The notes under the pieces were generated by a model. That model was not told the origin of the DNA. It saw nothing but the letters and a program-made list of their open reading frames with translations, and searched no databases. A stretch of 64,000 nt of DNA from Euryodendron excelsum (Eukaryota; Streptophyta; Magnoliopsida; Ericales; Pentaphylacaceae), in assembly GCA_033060915.1 (NCBI GenBank), contig CM065394.1, positions 12,047,001-12,111,000 on the forward strand, read 5' to 3'. Position numbers and translations under genes: made by a program. Positions 10,246 to 20,543 of the stretch are shown here, in pieces. Numbering within the stretch: position 1 is the first letter of the stretch; every line of letters starts with the position of its first letter.

Positions 10246-12311
10246 TGTCATGACCCAATTCCGCTCTCACTAGGCCGCGACAGTGATGGTGGCCTACGGT
10301 TGGGTTTACCGTGGGGTAATGGAGTTTATAATTTTAATACAACAACATAAACATGGACATATTATAGATGGTCGACGAATATTACATCAAGGCCGTAAAC
10401 CAGTGTAAGTCTTATAACATTACAGTCCAGTATAAACTAACTTAAGAGTTTAAAAGAAATAAGATAATAAGGGGACTTGATCTGGTATGCCCACTCCCTT
10501 GGAAATCAGTTTGGTGCCTCTATTCCTGAAAATGTCCCATAAGATAGGAATGAGCGGCAAAGCCCAGTAGGAAATCTAAGATTTCTATAAGGTGCAGAGT
10601 AAAAGATAATGCAGTAAAAGAATATCATGGCATGCATATGTCCCTTGTAATTTCTTTTTCGTGTCATCAATATTAGGATCCTTACTGGTACGTCCTATCC
10701 GAGCCAATTCAAGCCTATGGGACCCAGCCATGATTCATCCTCCATCATCAAGTCCAGTGAGGCCCATTCATGATCATCTAGGCGGATATCAAGCCAGTGA
10801 TGCTGACCCACGATAGCCCTAACTATCAAGCCAGTCAGGTACACCCATGATATAAAAACTTGGGGTCTTTTCCTTTTTTGGTTGTACCACCCTTATACCT
10901 CCTTAGTGATGCAATCATACAAGCAATACTTGTATATTTTGAAGTTAAGTATGAAAAGATATGTATAACGGAAAGATAAATTGATAGGAAAGCATAAAGC
11001 ATAACAATATACAAATCATCCAGTAGAGGAAAATGTGAGCATGAATCTTAAGGAAATGCATAGATTCCTACCTTTGGGGTTTGTCTGGATGAAGATTGTT
11101 CTTAACTCAGTATTTCTGTAAAAGAAAAGAATATCCTGCCTCAGTCATTTAGTCATCTCATTATAAAAAGATTATGTTAAAACATGGTTAGGTAGGGAGG
11201 GGTAAGTTAAATCAGTGAGCACTTAAGTGCAATGAGGTGGAAGGTTCGGGCTCTCCCTTTGGGGTGATATATGTTGCCAAGCTAGGAACAAAACTGCCTG
11301 TGACTCAAGGTAGAGAGATTCTGGAAACTACTTTTAGGCCACTCTCCTATTTTTAGGCTCCTTGACTATTTAGGGGTATCCCGATAATTTTCCATAATTT
11401 TTCTACTGATAAATTATTTTTCTATGAATTTCCATCCTTCCAATCTTAAATAATTCATGGAAATTCACATAAGTCTCCGATTGCCCTAAAAATTTCCGGG
11501 TAGCCTCTCAAAGTATTATAAAGGCTGCCATAAAAATTTCAACCTCATCAGACCTCACACGTGCCGGCACGTGCCATCAATAGCGCGTGGGGGTGGAATG
11601 CTTGGCCTTCTTCTTCCTCCCGTGTGACTGGCAGTGTTTCCAGCTCATTTTTTGGCCATTCCCCGCACCCCCTGGCCATGCATGTGTGACCCAGAGATTG
11701 GCAAGGACTTGGGTCACACATCCATGGTCAGAGCTTGGCCGGAGATGGTTGGAGATGGCCTACATGGCCAAAAACGCCAGTTGCATGGCGAAACCCTAAG
11801 GTTATCGACCTGTAACCGCGTTTTTGGCTGGCTTCCTGTGATAATCCAGCCATGGTCCCTTCACGACATTTGTTCCTTGCCCAGAGACAATTCGCCACCA
11901 AGTGGTCCGGTCGGCAAAGATTGCCAGTGGCCAGAGTTATGATTTTCTGAACATTTTCCAGTGGGTTCAGCATTACAAGAGACTTTGGTGCACGCACAGA
12001 GACCATGGACCTCTCTAGGACACCCAGAACGGGTCCTCAAGAAGTCCCAAACCCCTGTGACAACCCTCGGCTCCTAGTTTTGTCGGAGTGGGTTAGTGAT
12101 GCATCTTTCGGTCTCTTTCTCTCTCTAGGTTCTCAGCTATTGTGGTGGCGCTTCGGGGGAAAGTTTGCTGGGTTTAGGGAGTTTATAGGGTGGTGAAGAT
12201 AGTCTCTTCACCTGGCTTTCGAATGGTGTAGCCCTAACCTATTTCCTCCCCGCCTTCCCTTTCTTCTTTCTCTCGATTTCTTTCTCTTTCTCTCTCTTAC
12301 AGCTTCCCCTC
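10246..12311 (-). repeat. 3' LTR of element B, first segment
   Basis: It starts TGTCATGACCCAATTCC and matches 50029-50735 followed by 61360-62738 of the right LTR. On the minus strand this is the R/U5 end of the LTR. It is interrupted at 12312 by A3 and resumes at 30949. Short open frames here (for example 11587-11942) recur in the other LTR but differ in frame and are not genes. Confidence 0.85.
12307..12311. repeat. Target-site duplication of A3, left copy
   Basis: CCCTC here and CACTC at 30944-30948 flank A3 (four of five identical). The uninterrupted target in B's other LTR near 62735 reads CCCTCTCAACTTC, which fits the join. Confidence 0.75.
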
Positions 12312-15300
12312 TGTCACGCTCAAATTTTCGCGCTCGAGGAATACACACACAAGTGGAAAAAATACTGTACTTTCTCGTTAGAACTCACCCTCCTAGAAGA
12401 ATGAGTGTGACTAGGTTTGAATTGAAAATTAGATTTGAATAAAGGGCTCTTAGAAAAGATTTGGAGTCGCCACCTAACTTGATTAAGGTGAGTTAGGTCA
12501 CCTAAAAACTAAGCATAATCAGAAAACTACACTTATGGTTTTGAAAAACGATTTTTGAAAATACCACCTCAAGAGAGAGTTTTTAAGAAAACAGGTTGTT
12601 TGGCAACCTTTGGGAAACATTTTAGCCCATTTTGAAAAATAACTCCGTTTTGCTTTTTCGAAAATAGTGATCTAGGTACGGAGGTTGGTTATGTGTAGGG
12701 AAGACGCATTAAGCCATCACCCTACCCCTCCCTTTCGGTACCTACGTGTCAATCTACCCTAGATTTACCTACGAGAGTCTTCAACTATTCAATGACCAAT
12801 CCTATCCACTTTTAAAACAGAATTTTTGAAAAGAAATTAACATGGTGCATGATATGCAAATGCAAGAAATGAGACTTGATTTGAAAATAGATTTGAAAAG
12901 AATAATTTGATTTGATTTTAGAAGAGAGATTTAAAAGGATAGATTTCAAATTGGAAAGTTTTAGAAACCGAAAATAGAGATAGATTTTTGGAATTGGAAA
13001 TTAGAAATAGAACATAGAATTGGAGATTGAAGAAGACTGTAGAATTGGAGATTTGAAAGAGGTTGTGGAACTGGAAATTTGAAAAATGTTATAAAATTTG
13101 ATATTTGAAAAACGTGGAGACCGCACCCATGAGGGTTGCCTACATATCCTTTTGGAGGAATCAGGTCAGTCGTAGTTCGGACAAGAGTTCGATAGAAAAT
13201 ATAAGATATGATTGGAAGAAAGAGATTGAATTGGAAATTGGATTGGAAGATTGAGAGATTGAACTTTGATTGGAAGATTTAAAAATACTTGATTTTAGAA
13301 AACTCGGTTTTAGGAAACCTAGACTTAGGAATTTAGAAAAGAAAGATTGGACTTGACTTGAATATTGGACTTGGAAGATTAGGAAACATGGAATTAGGAA
13401 AGATGCTGACTTAGGAAAATTTCAACTTAGGAAAATTTTAGGTTTAGGAAAGTTCCACATTAGGAAAGTTTCAACTTAGGAAAGTTTTGACATTTAGGAA
13501 AGTTTCAACTTAGGAAAGTTACGAATTAAGAAAGTTTTATTTTAAGAAAGTTTTGAAATTAAGAATGTTTTGAATTTAGAAATGTTTCAACTTAGGAAAG
13601 TGTTGAATTAAGAAAGGTTTTATTTTAAGAAAGGTTTTGAAATAGGAAAGGTTTTGAAAATAAGAAAGTTTTGAAAATAAGAAAGTTTTGAGTTTAGAAA
13701 GTTTTAGATTTGGAAAGATTTGAAGTTTTAGGAAAGTTTAGAATTTAAAAAGTTTGAAAGTTTAAAAATATTTAACTTAAGAAAGTTATGAATTTAGAAA
13801 ACTTTGAACTGGGAAATATTTGAAATTTAAAAAGTTTAGGATTTAGAAAGTTTTAGAGTTTGAGTTTTAGAAAATCTTGAGAATAGGAAAGGTTGGAGTT
13901 TTAGAAAGATTTGAAAACTTAGGTTTGGAAAGTTATGATTTGGAAAAGGGATGGAATTAGGAAAGGGTTGAATTAGGAAAGATTTAGACTAAGAAAGGAT
14001 TGGATTTTGTTTCTAAAAGAGAAGATTTGATTTTATTTCCAAAAACGGAGGATGGGATCTGATTTCCTAAACGAGAGATTGGATTTGGTTTTCTAAAGGC
14101 AAGATTTGATTTAACAAGGATTTGGAAGAGGAAGTTTTTAGAAACCCTAGATTTGGAAGACTATAGTTTTGACGTAGAAAAGAGGTTTTGAAAATATGTA
14201 TAGTTTTGATGTAGAAAACAAGAGGTTTTGGAAACCTAGATTTTAAGGCAAGTTTGAAAACCATATTTTTTGAAAGAAAATTAGGATTTCCTAATTGTGG
14301 CTCTAGGGAAAGGGATTTTCGGAAAGTGATTTTTGGAAACAAAGATTTTTGAAAGGAAATCCTAGAGAGGAGTTTCTAGAAAGAAGATTTTGAAAAAAGA
14401 GTTTTTAGAAAGATTTTTGGAAGGAGATTGGTGGAGAGAGTTTTTTTTTAGGAAAGAGATTTAGGGGGGCATTTTTAGGAAAGGAATTTTGAGGAGAGTG
14501 TTTCAGAAAGGGTTTTAAAAAGAGAAAGTTTGGAAAATAAATTTTTGGAGGAAGTTTTTAGAAAGCAATTTTGGAAAGAAGAGTTTTTTGGAAATGTGTT
14601 GAAAAAGAGGGTTTTAGAAGAAGATTTTTGATAAGAGAGTTTTTTGGAAAGTAAAAAAATGTCTCACTTTCCTAAAGCGATTGTAACCATAAGAGGGTTA
14701 GAACCACTTTAAGAAAGTGGTTTTGAAAACAAGAAGATTTAAAAATATGGACCATGTTAGTCACTTTAAATATAGCACTTTCCTAAAGCAACCCTAGCCA
14801 TGGAAAGGCTGGAATCACCCTAAGATTCTGATTTTGAAAACAAGTTTTGAAAAAGAAGATTTTGACATAATTTTGAAAACAAGTTTGAAAACGATTTTGA
14901 AAACGACTTTTAGAATAATGCAAGAATCATGATATGCACAATGCAAATTTGGGGTCGTGAACATACAAGGCTAAGGCTTCACCACATAATCAAGGGGGCC
15001 GAACCCACGTGGTGTCCGGTTAGACTAAAAGAAAGCCCCTGACACGGTGACCCTCCAGTACTCTAATCCTACACATGGACCGGAAGTCCCCTTGTTTCAA
15101 GCATGCAAAGAAGGGGCGGGGGAAAGAGATGGGAGATTAAAATAGAGAAAATCCAAGTAGTTTAGGAGAGAGAAGAGAGAGGGGGAAGTGCGAAAATTTA
15201 AATAAGAAGCCTACCTTGTGTCTTCTTTATTTTGCTTAGTTTTGCGCGCCTTGTGTTCTTGCTTTTTCTTCGGTCATCACTTCAGTCTGTGAGAGCTTTG

Positions 15301-15541
15301 TCTTGGTCTTCAAATCTTCGTAGTTACAGAACTCCAAGTCTTCAATGGAGGGTTGGAGGCTAGTGTATAAGTGTATAGGGGTGTGTGTGAGTGTATATGA
15401 GGCTAGGGTTTGTGTATGGTGGCTAGGGTTTGGAAAGCCTAAGGAAGCTAGGGTTTAGGAAGTGTACGAGCTCTGTGTATTGAAAATTAGGGTTTTTAGA
15501 TTGAGTTTGTGGACCTCTTTCACGCTAGAGGAGGCTTTGTG

Positions 15542-15548
15542 TTTATAG
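15542..15548 (-). promoter_or_regulatory. TATA box of the A3 3' LTR
   Basis: The plus strand reads GTTTATAGAG, i.e. CTCTATAAAC on the minus strand, at the same place as the TATA box in the other family A LTRs. Confidence 0.55.
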
Positions 15549-15561
15549 AGATGGGATAGAC

Positions 15562-15623
15562 TTGGCGCCTGTTGCAGTGGCGCCAAGCCAAAAATGCTTC
15601 TGGCGCCACTAGGAGTGGCGCCA
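15562..15623. promoter_or_regulatory. Paired GGCGCC palindromes near the LTR TATA box
   Basis: TTGGCGCCTGTTGCAGTGGC with its partner CGCCAA, then TGGCGCCACT-AGG-AGTGGCGCCA, lie within 75 bp of the TATA box. Related blocks stand at 34830-34854, 43381-43478, 5645-5715, 29157-29210 and 52348-52393. No matching transcription factor site can be named with confidence. Confidence 0.6.
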
Positions 15624-17371
15624 ACCAATTAGGAAACTATTAAGGTCGACAAGCAACATATCTTTGACTACATTTGGGCGCCTGTACTAATGACTACCAT
15701 GCAATTTTTAGCCTAGCTTCACTAGGAGTGACTCCGAAAAGTTGGAGAATGATTTAAAGGACCCGGAATGGCCCGGAAGGCCGAAAAAAGGGCAGGAACA
15801 CTTAGAATAGTGTCCTGGAGGTATTTGACTTGAAAAATGAAGATAGGATGTGTTGGAAGGATTGACCAGGCCATTAGGGGCAAAACAGTCAATCAGGCCA
15901 GAAAGCTACCGAGATGGGCTCGTAATGTCCCGAAAGAAGACTCGAGATTTGGAAACATTGTTTAGAATTTTCCCAAAGGTTGCCGGTTTGATACCCATAG
16001 CTGGTGTGGTCAGAAAAGGTGACCGACCCACCAGGGGCAAAACAGTCATTTTGTGCAGGGGTTTGCCGTAACTAACTTGGAATGATCCGGAAAGATAGAG
16101 GAAGGTTGAGAATACCAAAAGAAGCATTCTCGGGAGGTTACCAGTTTGATACCCAGAGCCTGTGTAGTTCCCGGGGCGTTCAGATGCTTAGGGGCGAAAT
16201 GGTCATCGACCGGAAAGTCTCAGAATTGGCCCGAAACTAACTAGAAGGCACCTAATCATGCCGGATTGTATATAAGACAATCTTGGAAGGGTGGACTTAC
16301 CATTTTGAGGACTCAGGTATGTTCTCAAGAAACATGCCAAAAAATGGCCCTAGGGGCAGTTTGGTCATTTTTCACCGAAATGGGCTAGTAGGCACTGGTG
16401 TTGATCTGGGTTTTGTGTGTTTCCGTCACTCTGACAGTGGTCTCATGATACAGGGGTTTGTTGGCAATTTCCTATATCGACTTGTTTGCGAGTATTTCCG
16501 CTACTCTAACGGTTGTGATGTTTGCGAGTATTTTCGCTACTCTGACGGTTCGCGATCATTCCCGAGACTGCCTGATCTCGGAAAGCTGCTAAAGGGACTT
16601 AGCGCCTGAGAATCAACTTTCTCGAAAGGGGTGCCTAAATGGACATTTTTTGCATTGGCTAGCTAGTAGGTGCCAAAGGTGGACCGTTCTACCATCTAGG
16701 GACTTGAGGTCTTGTCCTGCTTGACAAGTTTAAAGAGACTTACCATTTCGAAGAGATTTTCTTCAAAAAACGTGCCAAACCATCTCGAGGAATAAACTAT
16801 CTCGAGAGAGGGATTGGAATTGCAATTGGAATTAGAATTGGAAAGGGGACTTACCGTCTTTAGAAAGATGCGCCTGGTTTGGAATTGGAAAGGGGACTTA
16901 CCGTCTTCGGAAAGACGTGCCTATTTTGGAATTGATTTACCATCTCGAGGAATCAACTGTCTCGAGAGAGGGATTCGAATTGGAAAGGAAAACGGGACTT
17001 ATCGTCTTCGGAAAGATGCACCTGTTTGGGAATTGGAAAAGGGACTTACCGTCTTCGAAAAGACGTGCCTAATTTGGAATAGATTTACCATCTTGAGGAA
17101 TCAATTGTCTTGAGAGAGGGATTGGAATTAGAAAGGAAAAGGGGACTTATCGTCTTCGAAAAGACGTGCCTGACTGGAATTAGAAAGGACAATGCCTCTA
17201 AAGGCATTTTGGTAATTATGCCTCTATTTGGTGTTGGTAGGGTCCGCAAAGCGATGAATTAATGGGATTAGACTTAGAAAGATAATTTGGATTGAAATAT
17301 GCTCACAATGACTTGAACACAAGTCTGGATGGAGTGGAGACCGCCGAGCGGTCAAAAATGGGGTGCTTATA

Positions 17372-17413
17372 GCTGCCCATCTTTTTCTGTCTTTGCTTGT
17401 CAAAGACAGAAAA
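17372..17413 (-). promoter_or_regulatory. Polypurine tract and perfect 13-bp hairpin before the A3 3' LTR
   Basis: On the plus strand TTTTCTGTCTTTG (17383-17395) and CAAAGACAGAAAA (17401-17413) form a perfect stem with a 5-base loop. On the minus strand the 3' arm leads into GAAAAAGATGGGCAGC, which abuts the LTR and is the likely polypurine tract. Confidence 0.65.
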
Positions 17414-17804
17414 TGATAAAGTAAGAGCCCCATGTTGACCGTGAGGTGGTCGAAGGGACGGATTTGGAAAACGGGGTTTTGGAAATGGGTATTGGGCCCA
17501 AAAGGCCTTTAAAAGCAAGTTTTGCGCGGGAAAAAGGGCAAAGCTGCCCAAAATTGGAAGCTGGCGCCACTCCTTTGGCAGAAGAAGCTTGGCGCCTCTA
17601 CTAGTGGCACCAGGCTTGGGAATAAAACCAGAAAATTTTATGGTTCGAATAGTTACGACATTTTGGAGAGTTTTTGCAAATCCAAGAGACATTGCGAGGA
17701 AGCTGACTTGGACATTGAAGGAGCATTTCTTGGGGATCGCGGGTGATTGCCGGAAGGAAACCACGTCGCCGGAAGAGAAGATTTCGCCAGAGAACTTCCA
17801 AAAA
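17414..17804 (+). promoter_or_regulatory. Presumed promoter and first exon of the A3 antisense gene
   Basis: It lies between the hairpin and the leader intron. It contains CTGGCGCCACTCC (17562-17574) and a second block CTTGGCGCCTCTACTAGTG (17588-17606), the same paired module as in the LTR promoters. A TTTAAAAG near 17510 could serve as a TATA box, but it is TTTGAAAT in the A1 copy, so I do not rely on it. No frame is conserved between copies. Confidence 0.45.
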
Positions 17805-18687
17805 GTGTCTTTTCAAATTTTTGTTGATTTTGATGTGTAGAATTTCGTTTGAATCATGTGAATAGTAGAAATTGCTGTTTTGACATGTTTTGAACATGAT
17901 GGTAAAGTTATTTTTGCATTTTGGTGCTTGCTTAATTGAATTTGAGTGACTTTTCATGATTATGCGAAGAGGGTTTTTTGCAGGAATAGTGAATTTGTTC
18001 CTACAGGCTTGGGCATTGGGTTTTCTAGCTTGATTTTTGTGCAATGTGCCTTAGAAAAATGCATTTAACAACCATGTGAAGTTTTGTATTTTTTGAAAAC
18101 TTGGTGAATTTTTGATTTTTTGAAAAATAGAAAAATATTTATAATATTAGGAAAATGAAAAAAACTTGAGAGATTGATGAAATTTTTAGATTTTGAAATT
18201 TGAAAAAAATATTGAAATATTTTAGAAAACATTTTAGGTGATTTTGAGAAATTTTAGGACAACTTGGAAAATCATTGATTTATTTGAAAAATAAAACATA
18301 TGTTTTGAAAATTTTGAAAATTGAAGAGTGTGCGTGGGTGCTGATGTTATGTAATTGTAACATTATGGAGTGCACGGTTTGTGTTGATGTTATGGGTATT
18401 GTAGGGACCATTTTTAACCAAAACTCTGCCGAAATTTTTAGAAATTAGGGAAAGAGATAGAAAAGGTTTTTAGAAATAAAATCTTTTTGAAGGAAAAAGA
18501 CAGAAAACCCTTGAGATATGATTTGAAGTTAGAAAATCAAAAAGTGTGCGTAAGAAATTTATTTTGACTTATCATTTGAAATCTTTTATTTGTTTTGTTT
18601 GTGTTAGTTGTTTTATTTCATTTTACTTTATTATCTCAATTGCATGCTCGATATATTAACACCTCTTACCTTGGCTTACCTTTTCAG
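17805..18687 (+). other. Leader intron of the A3 antisense gene (donor decayed)
   Basis: The acceptor CTTTTCAG|G at 18687 is good, but the donor reads AAAAA|GTGTCT where A1 and A2 have AAGAG|GTGAGT, so splicing here is doubtful. The interior is AT-rich, aligns with the A2 intron, and is about 500 bp shorter. Confidence 0.55.
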
Positions 18688-18688
18688 G

Positions 18689-20543
18689 ATGGCAAATGCG
18701 GGTGATGACGGTTCTGAGAGGAGACGCCGCTTGGGGAAGGCGGCTCGGACAGATTCCACCAGTGGCTCCAGTCGATCTAGGGGTAGCCGATGGTCTACTA
18801 GGCAGGCAGCATCTAATCAGAGTGGTCGGGGGAGTAGGCCACCTGTCGACCCCTTTCCTCCAGTTGAGCAGGCTTTCGTAAAGGAGATTGGCGCGAAGGA
18901 GGAGGTACTGGGACTTGGAGATCAGGTGACCGGTTATGGGAAAGCTTCCTTCAGACATAGGCAGACAGATGCTAACTTGGGGGATTTACAGGTACCGGAT
19001 ATTCCCCCACTAAGGGATTTGGCTTATCACCCCAGCGTATACTCCAAACAACATTTGCCCCCTCCTCGAGTACACACAGCTTTTAAAGGGGATGTTCATC
19101 AAGTCTTCGTGACTATGCAGCGAGCTACCCCGTCATATTGTGCCTTCTTGGCGGAGATCGGATTCAGCGCCTTCGTGGGATTACAGGCTAACCGCCTGAA
19201 CCGGCATTTGGTACTGGCGTTGGTTGAGCGGTGGTTTAGAGAGACCGAGACCTTCCATTTTGTCAGTTTTGAGTTAGGCCCCACTCCCTTGGACTAGGCG
19301 ATCATTCACAGGGCTTTCCTTTGTCGGCCGGCAGATCACCCTGCCGTCAGTCAGTAGGGATGAGGCTTGTTTGCTGTTGGACTTGCCTCCTCCTAAGCAT
19401 TCTGCCTTCCCAGTCTCTTGGATCAGTCAGGATGACCGTACCTCTGCTGTTGAACCATCGCCTGGCAGGTGGGACATTATGAGACGATGACTTGTTTTAT
19501 ACATCATCTTTAGCTGCTTTTGCAACAACAACAAGTCACTCGTGCCATGTCGGTTGGTAAGTATAGTAGTTGATCTTGGCGCTTTATCTGAGCTGGACTG
19601 GGGGTCCTTCTCCTTTGGTTGCTTCCTTCGGTCAATGCGGGTCTGGACTTCTTCCCGTTGGGGCAACATGACTAGTTTCTAGCCTTTCCTTGTTTGGTGG
19701 AGCTATAAGTACCTTCCTGTTCATCGCCCTACAGTTGTTGAGGATGAACTTTATCCTCGTGCTTTGAGGTGGGCTCGTGACCGGGTAGCCCAGCGGTTGA
19801 AGATTACTGATTTTGTGACACTTTAGGCTAACCTGGAGCTGATTGAGGCGAGGGATGTGACTTGGCAGCCCTTCATTGGATTAGTTCATTACGAGATAGT
19901 CTGGTACTTAGTCATGTGGTCCTTGTGGAGGGCTGTTTTTCTCAGTGATAACACTTGGGAGTCCTATCTTGGAGAGCGACATTGGCGGCAGTTCCATGAG
20001 GAGTTCCGATCAATAGGAGCTCCGCTAAAGTATATGTTTGGGGCCTTGGTGGTGGGAGTGCCTATCCCTTATCAGAAGCAGCAGCGGGGCGTCGAGTTCT
20101 TGCTTCCTCCAGATACAGATTATGCTGTGCACTTTGGGGCTCATTCGGTCGGTGCCTTCACCTGGTTTGAGGTAGTGGTCGGTGGGTATACTGTTGGCCA
20201 AGAGGTGGTTGACTTGTGGCGCCGTGCTGGAGGATATGTGCCCCAGGCTGAGTTTACTACTATGAGAGACCAAAGAGATCAGTACCAGATGGAGCGGGAT
20301 TAGTACCAGGCCAAGGTAGCTTCTCTGACGGCTCAGTTTTCTCAGCTGGGTGGTGGGGGGGGGGGGTATGTTATTCTTTCTTTACTTCTTCTGTTCACTC
20401 TGCTGTTGTTTAGTTCTGCCTTCATACGACTAATTTTGGTTCTATCTTCCTTGCAGGATGGCGGTGCTTTGAGTAGTTATCCGCCTCCTCCGATGCCGGG
20501 TTTCGGGGATTTTGATCCAAATGGCATCGACTTTGACCTGTGA
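18689..20543 (+). pseudogene. Antisense PMD-like gene of element A3, most complete copy
   Basis: About 588 codons in two exons: 18689-20365 and 20457-20543. Parts in order: basic Ser/Arg-rich N-terminus (residues 1-50); DIPPLRDLAYHPSVYS; PMD-like core (ALVERWFRETETFHFV, ELGPTPLD, GLSFVGRQI, LVLYIIFSCFCNNNKS, DWGSFSFGCFLRSM, ELYPRALRWARDRVAQRL, WQPFIGLVHYEIVWYLV); SYLGERHWRQFHEEFRSIG; GAHSVGAFTWFEVVVGGY; a Gln/Arg-rich coiled-coil-like stretch (MRDQRDQYQMERD); a Gly run; and tail PPPPMPGFGDFDP. Breaks: TAG at 19295, one frameshift just after it, TGA near 19487, TAG near 19678, 19825 and 20300. It is opposite in strand to A3. Antisense frames between pol and 3' LTR are known in Tat-lineage elements such as maize Grande; a PMD-like product in such a place has no established role. 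Confidence 0.78.
20366..20456 (+). other. Short 3'-proximal intron of the A3 antisense gene
   Basis: It begins GTATGTTATTCTTTC after a run of 12 G and ends TTCCTTGCAG, 91 bp, pyrimidine-rich. The A1 copy has an 88-bp counterpart with matching ends. The G run makes the exact donor and the frame across it uncertain by one base. Confidence 0.65.

Larger units (their letters stand above)
12312..17371 (-). repeat. 3' LTR of A3 (5060 bp)
   Basis: On the plus strand it runs from TGTCACGCTCAAATTTTCG to GGGGTGCTTATA (the expected TACA end carries one change). It contains, in plus order, the conserved end block, the U5 island at 13110-13200, the C-depleted repeat tract 13260-14660, the TATA box, GGCGCC palindromes, two ~157-bp units (15985-16170) and 81-bp units (16780-17180). 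It holds about 190 bp (around 14190-14380) that the 5' LTR lacks. Confidence 0.88.

Noticed and set aside
11587..12006. Small frames recurring in both B LTRs (11587-11942 and 62010-62365)
   Set aside because: Recurrence only reflects LTR identity. They lie in the R/U5 region, are on the strand opposite to the element and show frame-changing differences.
13260..14660. Regular short repeats that could be taken for a CRISPR-like or satellite array
   Set aside because: The units are degenerate, vary from about 12 to 25 bases, have no distinct spacers, and occur at the same place in every family A LTR. They are U5 low-complexity sequence.
18689..20543. A captured or resident host gene of the plant mobile domain family
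   Set aside because: The same gene sits at the same place, in antisense, in three separate A elements, so it belongs to the transposon family.
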